From Sinorhizobium psoraleae (GTDB lineage Bacteria; Pseudomonadota; Alphaproteobacteria; Rhizobiales; Rhizobiaceae): 64,000 nt of DNA. The stretch is from positions 734,889-798,888 of the forward strand of contig NZ_JABEKV010000004.1 in the NCBI RefSeq assembly GCF_013283645.1, in the 5' to 3' direction. The notes beneath the pieces are model-generated. The model saw only the letters and a list, made by a program, of their open reading frames with translations, ran no database searches and was not told the DNA's origin. A program made the position numbers and the translations under genes. Positions 33,699 through 41,723 of this stretch are shown here, one piece after another (positions within the stretch are counted from its first letter, which is position 1; every line of letters starts with the position of its first letter).

Positions 33699-34397
33699 TC
33701 AGGCCGGAATGCCGAACCGGGCACGCACGCGATCGCTTTGAAGTTCGCGCACGGCGTCCTTCCCGACCCACCTTGCCGCACGGCTGTCGCTTGCGGCGAG
33801 CTTTTCCGCCAGCGCGCCCGCCGGTCCATGGCAGGCGGCGCTGCGTTTGCCGATCTGCCGTAGCGCCCAATTGACCGCCTTCTTCACGAAATTGCGTTCG
33901 TCGCCAGCATGCGCCTCGATCAGCGGCAGCCAGGCGACAAGCGCGGCATCCGGCTCCTGCTTCAGGTGAACCGCCGCGGTCGCGATCATTGCGAAAGCGA
34001 TGCGGCGGACGAATTCCCGCTCGTCGGCGGCGAATTCCGGAACGAGCGTCCGCTCGAAGCGGGCGGCGACAAAGAGGTCGGCGACGGTATCGGCAAGCTC
34101 CCAGGAGTTGCAGTCAGCCGCCCAGTCCCGCGCCTCTTGCAAGGCGAGCGCATTCGGGTCGGCCGTGAAGACCGCGAGGAGACGCGCTTCGCGGATGTCC
34201 GATTGCCAAAGCTCCATTGCCCGGCCGTGGTCGACCTCCACTTGCCGGGCGATGCGATGCAGCTCGACATTGGAGAGGCCGAGCGCGGTTTGCGTGGCGA
34301 TGCCGAACCGCGCCATGCCGGCCACGTTTTCCTTCGAGCCGAGCGCCCGCATGTATTCGATGATTTCGCCAGCTGTCGACGAGGGCGAAATCGTCAT
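33699..34397 (-). CDS. DNA alkylation repair protein (AlkD-like HEAT repeats)
   Basis: 232-aa all-helical protein matching the AlkC/AlkD-type HEAT-repeat glycosylase family: EIIEYMRALGSKENVAGMAR, FGIATQTALGLSNVELHRIA, ELWQSDIREARLLAVF, WLPLIEAHAGDERNFVKKAV (then NWALRQIGKR). It would remove alkylated purines from DNA. The start at 34397 overlaps the stop of the upstream dehydrogenase gene (ATGA), so it is coupled to it. The link to that gene's function is not obvious. Confidence 0.88.
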   Translation of the reverse strand: MTISPSSTAGEIIEYMRALGSKENVAGMARFGIATQTALGLSNVELHRIARQVEVDHGRAMELWQSDIREARLLAVFTADPNALALQEARDWAADCNSWELADTVADLFVAARFERTLVPEFAADEREFVRRIAFAMIATAAVHLKQEPDAALVAWLPLIEAHAGDERNFVKKAVNWALRQIGKRSAACHGPAGALAEKLAASDSRAARWVGKDAVRELQSDRVRARFGIPA

Positions 34398-35263
34398 TTT
34401 TCGAGACGGGCCAGCAAGGACGAGGTATCCCAGCGATTGCCGCCGAGCGCCTGAATGTCGGCGTAGAACTGATCGACGAGCGCGGTCACCGGGAGCTTGG
34501 CGCCGTTGCGGCGCGCTTCGGCCAGCACGATGTCGAGATCCTTGCGCATCCAGTCGACGGCGAAGCCGAAATCGTATTTGCCGGCATTCATCGTCTTGTG
34601 GCGGTTCTCCATCTGCCAGGACCCCGCGGCGCCCTTGGATATGACGTCGATGACCTTCTCGATGTCGAGGCCCGCCTTCTTGCCGAAGTGGATGCCTTCG
34701 GCGAGTCCCTGCACAAGGCCGGCAATGCAGATCTGGTTGATCATTTTGGTGAGTTGGCCGGCGCCGACCGGCCCCATCAGGCCGACCATGCGGGCATAGA
34801 CTGCTATCACGGGCTTGGCTCTGTCGAAGGCGTCTTCGTCGCCACCGCACATCACGGTCAGGACGCCGTTTTCGGCGCCAGCCTGTCCGCCGGAAACCGG
34901 CGCGTCGATAAAATGCGCATTCTTCGCGTGGGCCGCCGCATAGAGCTCGCGGGCGACCTCGGCGGAAGCCGTGGTATTGTCGATGAAGACAGCGCCCGGC
35001 TTGATTGTTTCGAAGGCGCCGTCCTTGCCGATGGTAACGGAGCGAAGATCATCGTCGTTGCCGACGCAGGAGAACACGAAATCCTGGCCGTCGGCTGCAT
35101 CCGCCGGCGTCGCAGCCGTGCGGCCACCGAACGCGGTCGCCCACTTTTGCGCCTTCTCTGCGGTGCGGTTATAGACGGTCAGTTCGTGTCCGCCTCGGAC
35201 CTTGAGGTGACCTGCCATGGGGTAACCCATGACGCCGAGACCGATGAATGCGACTTTGGCCAT
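34394..35263 (-). CDS. 3-Hydroxyisobutyrate dehydrogenase family oxidoreductase
   Basis: 289-aa beta-hydroxyacid dehydrogenase. The NAD(P)-binding motif FIGLGVMGYPMAGHL, the substrate motif FIDAPVSGGQAGAENG and the catalytic Lys region GAGQLTKMINQICIAG are all present. It could be MmsB (valine breakdown), tartronate semialdehyde reductase or a glyoxylate/succinic semialdehyde reductase; the sequence alone does not decide. It is first in a unit with the DNA alkylation repair gene. Confidence 0.85.
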   Translation of the reverse strand: MAKVAFIGLGVMGYPMAGHLKVRGGHELTVYNRTAEKAQKWATAFGGRTAATPADAADGQDFVFSCVGNDDDLRSVTIGKDGAFETIKPGAVFIDNTTASAEVARELYAAAHAKNAHFIDAPVSGGQAGAENGVLTVMCGGDEDAFDRAKPVIAVYARMVGLMGPVGAGQLTKMINQICIAGLVQGLAEGIHFGKKAGLDIEKVIDVISKGAAGSWQMENRHKTMNAGKYDFGFAVDWMRKDLDIVLAEARRNGAKLPVTALVDQFYADIQALGGNRWDTSSLLARLEK

Positions 35264-35371
35264 TTCCTGCAGACTCCCATTTGCTTCGGAGCAGGTGTAA
35301 CCGATGGCCGGCGTGCATAAAAGAGCCGGGATGCGTTCGCCGTCGCATCCGCTGGTTTCACGCCCCTCGTC

Positions 35372-36199
35372 TCAGGGCTTGAAGCGGGCGACCACCAGCT
35401 GCCCGGCGATCGGCTCGCCTTCCTCCATGCGCACCGTGATATCACCGATCTCGATGATTTCGAACCCGGTCGCCGTCAGGCGATCGCGCAGGTAGGCTTC
35501 CGAATGGGCGAAGCGCTGATGCGGACCAACCTTGTAGTCGCGGCCGGCGAATGCTTCCGCGGGAAGCGTTTCGCTGGAGAAGATCAGCAGACCGCCCGGA
35601 ACGAGATTGTCGACGGCACCGAAGAACAGCGCTTCGAGCGCTCCCATATAGGGCAGCACGTCGGTGGCGACGATCAGGTCGAAGGGGGCTTCGTCGTTAT
35701 CGTCCAGGAAATCGACCGCTTCGGCGACGTAGAGCGTCTCGTAGAGATCCTTTTCGTGGGCGATCTCGACCATGTTTTCGGACAGGTCGATGCCGGTGAT
35801 GTCTTCCGCCATGTCGCGCAGCGCGCCGCCGGTCAGGCCCGTGCCGCAGCCAAGATCGAGAACGCGCTGGAAGGGTCCGAGTTTCAGAGCCTGCAGGCGC
35901 TGGCGAACGAGCAGCGGTACGCAATAATCGAGCTGATCGACGAGGACGTTCTCGAAGACGTCGGCGTGCTGGTCGAAAAGCGTCGCGACATAGGCGTCGG
36001 GTGCCTTCAACGGCGTTTCGCCGCGACCAATCGATGCGAGGCGAACGGCAGCGCCGCCGTGATCCTCCGGGTCGAGTTCCAGCACTTCCGCATAAGCCGC
36101 TGCGGCCGCGTCGAGGTTGCCGGACTTCTCCAGCGTAAGCGCGCGATTGTACGCCTCCGCCAGGGCTTCCTCGTCGATTTTCTTGCTCTGTTGCGTCAT
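35372..36199 (-). CDS. TPR-containing SAM-dependent methyltransferase
   Basis: 275-aa protein. The first 60 residues look like TPR helices (AEAYNRALTLEKSGNLDAAA, AAYAEVLELDP), followed by a class I methyltransferase fold: motif I VLDLGCGTGLTGGAL, then ITGIDLSENMVEIA and FDLIVATDVLPYMG. The substrate is unknown. The ATG at 36199 opens the conserved frame. Confidence 0.85.
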   Translation of the reverse strand: MTQQSKKIDEEALAEAYNRALTLEKSGNLDAAAAAYAEVLELDPEDHGGAAVRLASIGRGETPLKAPDAYVATLFDQHADVFENVLVDQLDYCVPLLVRQRLQALKLGPFQRVLDLGCGTGLTGGALRDMAEDITGIDLSENMVEIAHEKDLYETLYVAEAVDFLDDNDEAPFDLIVATDVLPYMGALEALFFGAVDNLVPGGLLIFSSETLPAEAFAGRDYKVGPHQRFAHSEAYLRDRLTATGFEIIEIGDITVRMEEGEPIAGQLVVARFKP

Positions 36200-36411
36200 G
36201 GGCGCTTCTTACGACCGTCCACAGGCTTTGGCAATCCGCCTTTCGCCGTGCGCTCCTGAGATGACGACTCATTCATCGAACGGCGTGCCTGAAACAAAAA
36301 ACGAATATTTAGCGTTCGGTAAAAAATGACAATGCGCAAGCTCGACGGGATTTATCCGCGGCTGGAAAGGAGTCATCATCCATTCAACAACGAAGACCGG
36401 AGGAAATGCCG

Positions 36412-37143
36412 ATGTCCGCTGAACTGAGCCCGCTGACATTGGAAACGGAAACCGAATTGCCGGAGCGGCAGGGGCCGCCGCTGCCGCAGACGACGCAAGA
36501 GACGATCAACACGATCGTGCACTATTATCGCGGCGAAATGGGGCGAATGGCCGGATGGCGGGACCGCATCGACCGCACGTCGAACTGGGCGATCACCGTT
36601 GTTGCGGCGATGCTTTCCGTATCTCTGTCGACGCCGTCCTCGCATCATGGTGTCCTGCTGTTCGCAATACTGCTGATAAGTTTGCTGCTGTTGATCGAAG
36701 CGCGACGTTATCGCTTCTTCGACGTCTATCGTGCGCGTGTGCGCCAACTCGAGCGTGGTTATTTCGCGCAAATTCTTGCGCCGGAGGGGATGCCGAGCCT
36801 CAAATGGTCGGCCTCGATTGCAAAAAGCCTGCGCAAGCCGGCCTTCCTGATGAGTTACCGCGAAGCCGTCTATCGGAGGCTCCAGCGCAACTATTGCTGG
36901 ATGTACCTGATCTTGCTTTTGGCCTGGGCGCTGAAGATCTCGTCGCCGAAGATTTCCTCCAACGGCGAACCTTTCGGCCACGTTCGTTCCTGGGCCGACG
37001 TGACTGAAAATGCCGCGCTCGGGCCGCTGCCGGGCTGGACGGTGATGATCGGGGTCGCGCTGTTCTACGTCCTTGTTCTTTACGCGTCGCTGCACAAGGA
37101 ACATCACGAGGGCGAACTCGCTCACGGCGAGGTGCATGTCTGA
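36412..37143 (+). CDS. DUF2270 integral membrane protein
   Basis: 243-aa protein matching DUF2270: VHYYRGEMGRMAGWRDRIDR, TSNWAITVVAAMLSVSLS, LLLLIEARRYRFFDVYRARV. Four predicted helices. Function is unknown. The start at 36412 has GGAGG 8 bp away; the ATG at 36406 touches the ribosome binding site and is unlikely. Confidence 0.85.
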   Translation: MSAELSPLTLETETELPERQGPPLPQTTQETINTIVHYYRGEMGRMAGWRDRIDRTSNWAITVVAAMLSVSLSTPSSHHGVLLFAILLISLLLLIEARRYRFFDVYRARVRQLERGYFAQILAPEGMPSLKWSASIAKSLRKPAFLMSYREAVYRRLQRNYCWMYLILLLAWALKISSPKISSNGEPFGHVRSWADVTENAALGPLPGWTVMIGVALFYVLVLYASLHKEHHEGELAHGEVHV

Positions 37144-37367
37144 CAGTGCGCATAGCGCATCGATGATGTGTGCATTTGTTGCTGTCATCAGAAATTGTCG
37201 TTTGCGGTCAGCGAAAATGACTGCTTCAACTGCATCCGCTCTCGGGGCAGCTTCGGCCAGGGAAGCATGCTTGGTTTGAAATCAACGCGACTTTTGCGCG
37301 CCCGGCGCATGCCGGAGACTACGGCGTCGAGCATCCTATCGGACGCGCAAAGGACGCACTCTGAATG

Positions 37368-37410
37368 CTGCATGTTTCCTTGAGCCGGCTACGATTTAAG
37401 GAAACTTGCA
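37368..37410. repeat. Palindromic mosaic repeat copy in the SDR leader
   Basis: TGCTGCATGTTTCCTTGAGC against GATTTAAGGAAACTTGCA; a module-B-like stretch precedes it (GGACGCGCAAAGGACGCACT, 37340-37360) in reverse order. It ends 15 bp before the SDR start codon, so it would form part of that mRNA's leader. Confidence 0.7.
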
Positions 37411-37425
37411 ATAAAGGACGAGAAG

Positions 37426-38130
37426 ATGAGTGGAGAGAAGGTAGCGATCATCACCGCAGGCGGCTCGGGCATGGGTGCGGTTGCAGCGCGAAGGATGGCG
37501 GCGGAGGGATATCGCGTCGCGATCCTCTCCTCATCCGGCAAGGGGGAGGCGCTGGCGCGCGAACTCGGCGGCATCGGCGTCACCGGCTCGAACCAGTCGA
37601 ACGACGACCTGAAGCGCCTGGTCGACTCGGCCTATGACACCTGGGGCAGGGTCGATGCGCTGATCAACTCGGCCGGCCATGGGCCGCGCGCACCCGTATT
37701 GGAGTTGACCGACGAGGACTGGCACAAGGGAATGGAGGTCTACTTCCTCAACGCCGTGCGGCCGACCCGGTTGGTAACACCGATCATGGTCGAGCAGAAA
37801 TCCGGCAGCATCGTCAACATCTCGACCTATGCGGCCTTCGAACCAGATCCTTTGTTTCCGACGTCGGGCGTCTTCCGTTCCGGTCTCGCCGCATTCACGA
37901 AGCTCTTTGCCGACCGCTATGCCGCCGACAACGTCCGTATGAACAATGTTCTGCCGGGCTTCATCGACAGCCTGCCGGAGACGGAAGAGAGGCGTAACCG
38001 CATTCCAATGGGACGCTACGGCACGTCGGAGGAAGTCGCTGAATTGATCGCGTTGCTCGCGACCGATCGCGGCGCCTATATCACCGGCCAGAACATCCGC
38101 ATCGACGGCGGAATCACGCGTTCCGTGTGA
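37426..38130 (+). CDS. SDR-family protein with atypical active site
   Basis: 234-aa short-chain dehydrogenase/reductase fold. The cofactor motif is VAIITAGGSGMGAVAARRMA, the structural motif LINSAGHG, catalytic-type Ser133 in IVNISTYAAF, and the C-terminal INGGITRSV-like end (RIDGGITRSV). Where YxxxK is expected the sequence reads S147-G-V-F-R151 followed by SGLAAFTK, so both catalytic Tyr and Lys appear replaced. It may bind a nucleotide without normal dehydrogenase activity. The start has an AAGGACGAG-type site. Confidence 0.85.
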   Translation: MSGEKVAIITAGGSGMGAVAARRMAAEGYRVAILSSSGKGEALARELGGIGVTGSNQSNDDLKRLVDSAYDTWGRVDALINSAGHGPRAPVLELTDEDWHKGMEVYFLNAVRPTRLVTPIMVEQKSGSIVNISTYAAFEPDPLFPTSGVFRSGLAAFTKLFADRYAADNVRMNNVLPGFIDSLPETEERRNRIPMGRYGTSEEVAELIALLATDRGAYITGQNIRIDGGITRSV

Positions 38131-38155
38131 CGCCGGCAGGAAACCATGCCGGCGC

Positions 38156-38422
38156 TCAGTGGAGAATGAACTCTCCCTTGAGCGCCCGCCATTCGCTGGC
38201 GGATATCAGCTTGCGATGCACATAGCGCACTGAATGCAACGGGCCGTCCAGTTTCTCCTGCCAGAACTTCAGGAAGTGGCGCATCTCCGGAAACTCCGGC
38301 GCGATGTCGTAATGTTGCCAGATATAGGTCTGGAGGAAGGTCGGATGGTCGGGCATCCGGTAGAGAATCTGGGCCGTTGTCAGGCCATAACCCTTGAGCT
38401 GCAGCTCCATCTCACTCGTCAT
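38156..38422 (-). CDS. usg: usg family protein
   Basis: 88-aa protein of the Usg-like family: LKGYGLTTAQILYRMPDHP, then LQTYIWQHYDIAPEFP and VRYVHRKLISASEWR. It is found throughout alphaproteobacteria, originally noted near trp genes; function unknown. A GAGGT site precedes the start at 38422. Confidence 0.88.
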   Translation of the reverse strand: MTSEMELQLKGYGLTTAQILYRMPDHPTFLQTYIWQHYDIAPEFPEMRHFLKFWQEKLDGPLHSVRYVHRKLISASEWRALKGEFILH

Positions 38423-38646
38423 CAGGACCTCACTTCTCGCAAAGGTGGTCTCTATGATGAAACGCTCGATCTATTAATCAAGTCTTAATATTCGTATCGA
38501 AATGAGATTTCCTGCGGAATAACAAAGGCTTGTCAGCACTCGCTGATCAGTGCTGCCAAGCCTTTGGAGGAGCGGTGATCCTGCTCCACACCGGCCTCGG
38601 GCAACGCGGAAGGCAGCCAAGAGACCGCTGCAGTGTTGGCGTTGCG

Positions 38647-39477
38647 CTATCGCTTCAGATGCCGCGTCAGTCGTGCCTCGAACCAGGCCCAGATATTGCG
38701 CAGCAATTCGACCATCAGCAGGTAGAGAACCGCTGCCCAGACATACATCTGGTAGTCGAAGGTGCGGGAGAAGGCGCGGCGCGTCTCTCCCATCAGGTCC
38801 AGGACGGTGACGATTGCAACGATCGCCGAGCCCTTGATCATCAGGATGATCTCGTTGCCGTAGGGGCGCAGCGCGACGATCATCGCCTGCGGCAGAATGA
38901 TCTTGAAGAACGCGACGCGCTGCGGCAGCCCAAGGGCCGCGGCGCCTTCGTGCTGGCCGCGTGGTACGCTCTGGATGGCACCACGCAGGATTTCGGCCTG
39001 GTAAGCGGCCGTGTTCAGCGTGAACGTAAAGAGCGCGCAGTTCCAGGCATCCCGGAAGAACCACCAGATCCCCACCGCTTCGAGCTGCGGACGGAAGCTG
39101 CCGAGGCCGTAATAGACGAGGAAGAGCTGAGTGATCAGCGGCGTGCCGCGAAAGAAATAGACATAGGCATAGGAAAGCCAGGACCAGATCTTGTTCTTCG
39201 ACATGCGCCCGAGTGCCACCGGCAGCGACAGGATGGCGCCCATGATGATCGAGGAGATCACGAGCGTCAGCGTGACGCCGAGACCGGACAGGAAACTCGG
39301 TCCGTATCGCGAGAATTTCTCCGGGTCCCAGCCGTTGACGACGGTGAGGAAGATGCCGACGGCAAGCGCAAGCCAGATGCCGAGCGTAACGCTGCCGATG
39401 AAGCGCGAAAGCGTATAGGGCTTAGGCGGCGCCGGTGGCGGTGCCTGCGGTGGAATCATGGTTTCGGCAATGCTCAT
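38647..39477 (-). CDS. Polar amino acid ABC transporter permease (HisM-like)
   Basis: 276-aa permease with five to six helices and the HEAA permease domain: FLSGLGVTLTLVISSIIMGA, YFFRGTPLITQLFLVYYG and the EAA loop GQHEGAAALGLPQRVAFFKI. The Pro-rich N-terminus (PPQAPPPAPPKP) is cytoplasmic. It overlaps the other permease by 4 bp (ATGA). No ATPase gene follows, so the ATP-binding subunit must come from elsewhere. Confidence 0.93.
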   Translation of the reverse strand: MSIAETMIPPQAPPPAPPKPYTLSRFIGSVTLGIWLALAVGIFLTVVNGWDPEKFSRYGPSFLSGLGVTLTLVISSIIMGAILSLPVALGRMSKNKIWSWLSYAYVYFFRGTPLITQLFLVYYGLGSFRPQLEAVGIWWFFRDAWNCALFTFTLNTAAYQAEILRGAIQSVPRGQHEGAAALGLPQRVAFFKIILPQAMIVALRPYGNEIILMIKGSAIVAIVTVLDLMGETRRAFSRTFDYQMYVWAAVLYLLMVELLRNIWAWFEARLTRHLKR

Positions 39478-40277
39478 CGGCTCATCTCCGCGCGTTTGGT
39501 CCAGCGTTCGAGCGCCGAGAAGGCGACGGATGAAACCATCGCCAGGACGAGGAAGAGGATACAGGCGATGCCGAAGAACTCGAACGCGTGCTTGGTGACG
39601 CGGGCGGCGACGCCCGTCTGGCGGAGAATGTCGGGCAGCCCGACGACCGAGACGAGGGCGGTATCCTTGAGCAGCGCCATCCAGAGGTTGCCGAGGCCTG
39701 GAAGCGCGATGCGCACGAGCTGCGGCAGGATGATCAGTCGCATCGTCTTGCCGCGATGGAAGCCAAGCGCATCGCCGGCCTCATATTGCCCGTGCGGAAT
39801 AGCCTTGAACGCGGAGAGCAGCACTTCCGAGCAGTAGGCGGAAAAGACGACCCCGAGCGCAATCATGCCTGCAACGAAGGCGTTGATCTCCACCGGGCCC
39901 TCGTAGCCGAGGGTCGCAAGGAACTGCTGCACGAGGATCTGCATGCCGTAGTAAACGATGAAGAGCGTCAACAGCTCGGGCAGGCCGCGAAAGATCGTCG
40001 TATAGATGTTGGCCGCAAGGCGCAGCGACTTCTCGTTCGATTGCTTGGCAAGCGCGATGAAGAAGCCGACAACCAGCCCGACTGGGAGGGTGGCGATTGC
40101 GAGGCTTGCAGTGACAAGAAATCCGTAGGCGATCTCGTCGCCCCATCCGGCGTCGCCGCACGCCAGAAGCGTGCCGGAGCCGAACCAACGAAATACTCCG
40201 ACCGGACCGCAGAGCGGATCGATGATCGATCCGATCCAGGCGAAAACGGAGAAAAGGGCGGCGAACAGTCCGCTCAT
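39474..40277 (-). CDS. Polar amino acid ABC transporter permease (HisQ-like)
   Basis: 267-aa permease paired with the HisM-like one. Key parts: GFLVTASLAIATLPVGLVVG, IFRGLPELLTLFIVYYG, and the EAA loop GQYEAGDALGFHRGKTMRLI. The start at 40277 (MSGLFAALFS) has AAGGGGA at wide spacing; an upstream start at 40316 is less likely. A palindromic mosaic repeat separates it from the binding-protein gene. Confidence 0.92.
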   Translation of the reverse strand: MSGLFAALFSVFAWIGSIIDPLCGPVGVFRWFGSGTLLACGDAGWGDEIAYGFLVTASLAIATLPVGLVVGFFIALAKQSNEKSLRLAANIYTTIFRGLPELLTLFIVYYGMQILVQQFLATLGYEGPVEINAFVAGMIALGVVFSAYCSEVLLSAFKAIPHGQYEAGDALGFHRGKTMRLIILPQLVRIALPGLGNLWMALLKDTALVSVVGLPDILRQTGVAARVTKHAFEFFGIACILFLVLAMVSSVAFSALERWTKRAEMSR

Positions 40278-40435
40278 GCCAATAAATTCCCCTTGCAGCG
40301 TTCTTTTTGGCGTCAATGACGCTTATTTTCGAAGGTTCTTGTCAAACAAAAACGGCGGAAGGGCAAGCCATCCGCCGTTGCATTTTTTGCATCAACCGAG
40401 ATTTCCCCGGCATGATCGGCACGAAAATCGAGCCT

Positions 40436-40539
40436 GCTGCATGTTCTCCTCAAATCGCAGTCGATTTACGGACAAAACATGCAGCCATTCAAAATGCTAC
40501 AGCAACCTGTGCGCCAGAAGAGGCGCACGCGCTGTGGTG
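40436..40539. repeat. Palindromic mosaic repeat, modules A-B, between binding protein and permease genes
   Basis: Module A has GCTGCATGTTCTCCTCAAATCG-like arms (40437-40458) against GATTTACGGACAAAACATGC; the linker is CCATTCAAAATG; module B has CTACAGC against GCGCTGTGG with inner GTGCGCC/GGCGCAC. It lies just after the binding-protein stop and could stabilise the upstream mRNA or reduce permease expression. Confidence 0.75.
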
Positions 40540-40546
40540 TCGTCGA

Positions 40547-41329
40547 TCAACTGCCGTAGACGTCGAACGGGAAGTACTTTTCGTTGATTTCCTTGTACTT
40601 GCCGTTTGCGCGGATGGCTTCGATCGCCTTGTTGAGCTTTTCGCGCAGCGCGTCGTCGCCCTTGCGCACAGCGATGCCGGCACCTTCGCCGTTGATGACC
40701 GGGTCGATCGGCAGCGTGCCGAGCAGCTTGCAGCAGGCGCCGTCCTCGGTCTTCAGCCACTCCGAAAGTACGACGACGTCGTCGATGACGGCGTCGACGC
40801 GGCCATTGGCGATATCGAGCTTGTATTCGTCGGCGGTCGGGTAGAGTTTCACCTCAGACTCCTTCATATGCGCTTCGGCATAGTTGGAGTGGGTCGTGGA
40901 ACCCTGAGCACCGAGCGTCTTGCCAGCGAGTGCGGCCTCGGTCGCCTCGGTGATCGGAGAGTCCTTCGGAACGACGATCGCCGGCGGCGTGTTGTAGTAC
41001 TTGTTGGTGAAGTCGACCTGCTGCTTGCGTTCGTCGGTGATCGACATGGAAGCGATGATCGCGTCGAATTTCTTGGCGATGAGCGCCGGAATGATACCTT
41101 CCCAATCCTGGGTCACGAAGGTGCACTCGGCTTTCATTTCTTCGCAAAGCGCCTTTGCGATGTCGACGTCGAAACCAGTCAACGAGCCGTCCGATTCGAG
41201 AACATTGAAGGGCGGGTAGGCGCCTTCCGTGCCGATGACGACCTTTTCGCCTTCTGCCATGGCGGTGCTGGCCATGAGCACGAAAACGGCAGCCGATGCG
41301 GCGGCTGCCAACCGTCTGGAAATACGCAT
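40547..41329 (-). CDS. Polar amino acid ABC transporter periplasmic binding protein
   Basis: 260-aa protein of the solute-binding family 3 (HisJ/ArgT-like). Signal peptide ending STAMA-EGEK; GTEGAYPPFNVLESDGSLTG and FDVDIAKALCEEM open domain 1; FDAIIASMSITDERKQQVDF is the family signature; two Cys (ACCKLL) are adjacent. Lys/Arg/ornithine- or His-type ligands are typical. Strong GAGAGGA site. It is first of a three-gene uptake unit (binding protein, two permeases). Confidence 0.93.
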   Translation of the reverse strand: MRISRRLAAAASAAVFVLMASTAMAEGEKVVIGTEGAYPPFNVLESDGSLTGFDVDIAKALCEEMKAECTFVTQDWEGIIPALIAKKFDAIIASMSITDERKQQVDFTNKYYNTPPAIVVPKDSPITEATEAALAGKTLGAQGSTTHSNYAEAHMKESEVKLYPTADEYKLDIANGRVDAVIDDVVVLSEWLKTEDGACCKLLGTLPIDPVINGEGAGIAVRKGDDALREKLNKAIEAIRANGKYKEINEKYFPFDVYGS

Positions 41330-41557
41330 GATTATCCTCTCTGTTGGCTGACACCCGGTTTTTTCTTGTTCGCGGATGCCAAATAGGGCCGGGGCGTACG
41401 CCTCGGTTGGCGGGATATTCGTACTTCTCCTGCAAAAATCAACTGGAAAGCGCCATGGCCAACCGCGAACGGGGGATCACGCGCCGCTCGCCCTTGGGAG
41501 GGAAGATGAACGGCCCGTTCAGCGGAGGTTAATGTAGCCTCCGATAGGCCTTGAAGC
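41330..41557. other. Divergent intergenic region, 5' part
   Basis: Between the binding-protein gene (minus) and the OmpA-family gene (plus). It contains a small hairpin GGAGG-TTAATGTAG-CCTCC (41524-41542). No gene was seen. The plus-strand promoter follows at 41558. Confidence 0.4.
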
Positions 41558-41582
41558 GGAACCGATCCGCGACTGCAGCGTT
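41558..41582 (+). promoter_or_regulatory. RpoE2/EcfG-type promoter upstream of the OmpA-family gene
   Basis: GGAAC (41558-41562), 17 bp, GTT (41580-41582), with C before it giving CGTT. This fits the general-stress consensus GGAAC-N16/17-CGTT. It leaves a leader of about 130 nt before the start at 41724. Confidence 0.55.
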
Positions 41583-41723
41583 GCGAGTACGACATAGACG
41601 AACACAAAAAAGTCGGAAACCGCGGATCATGGCCCTTTAGGTGCAGGCTTGCGGCCGTGACAGGTCGACTGGACAGGACGCGCGGCAAGCTACGGGACCT
41701 CCCCAATAAGAGGAAGGAAGACA

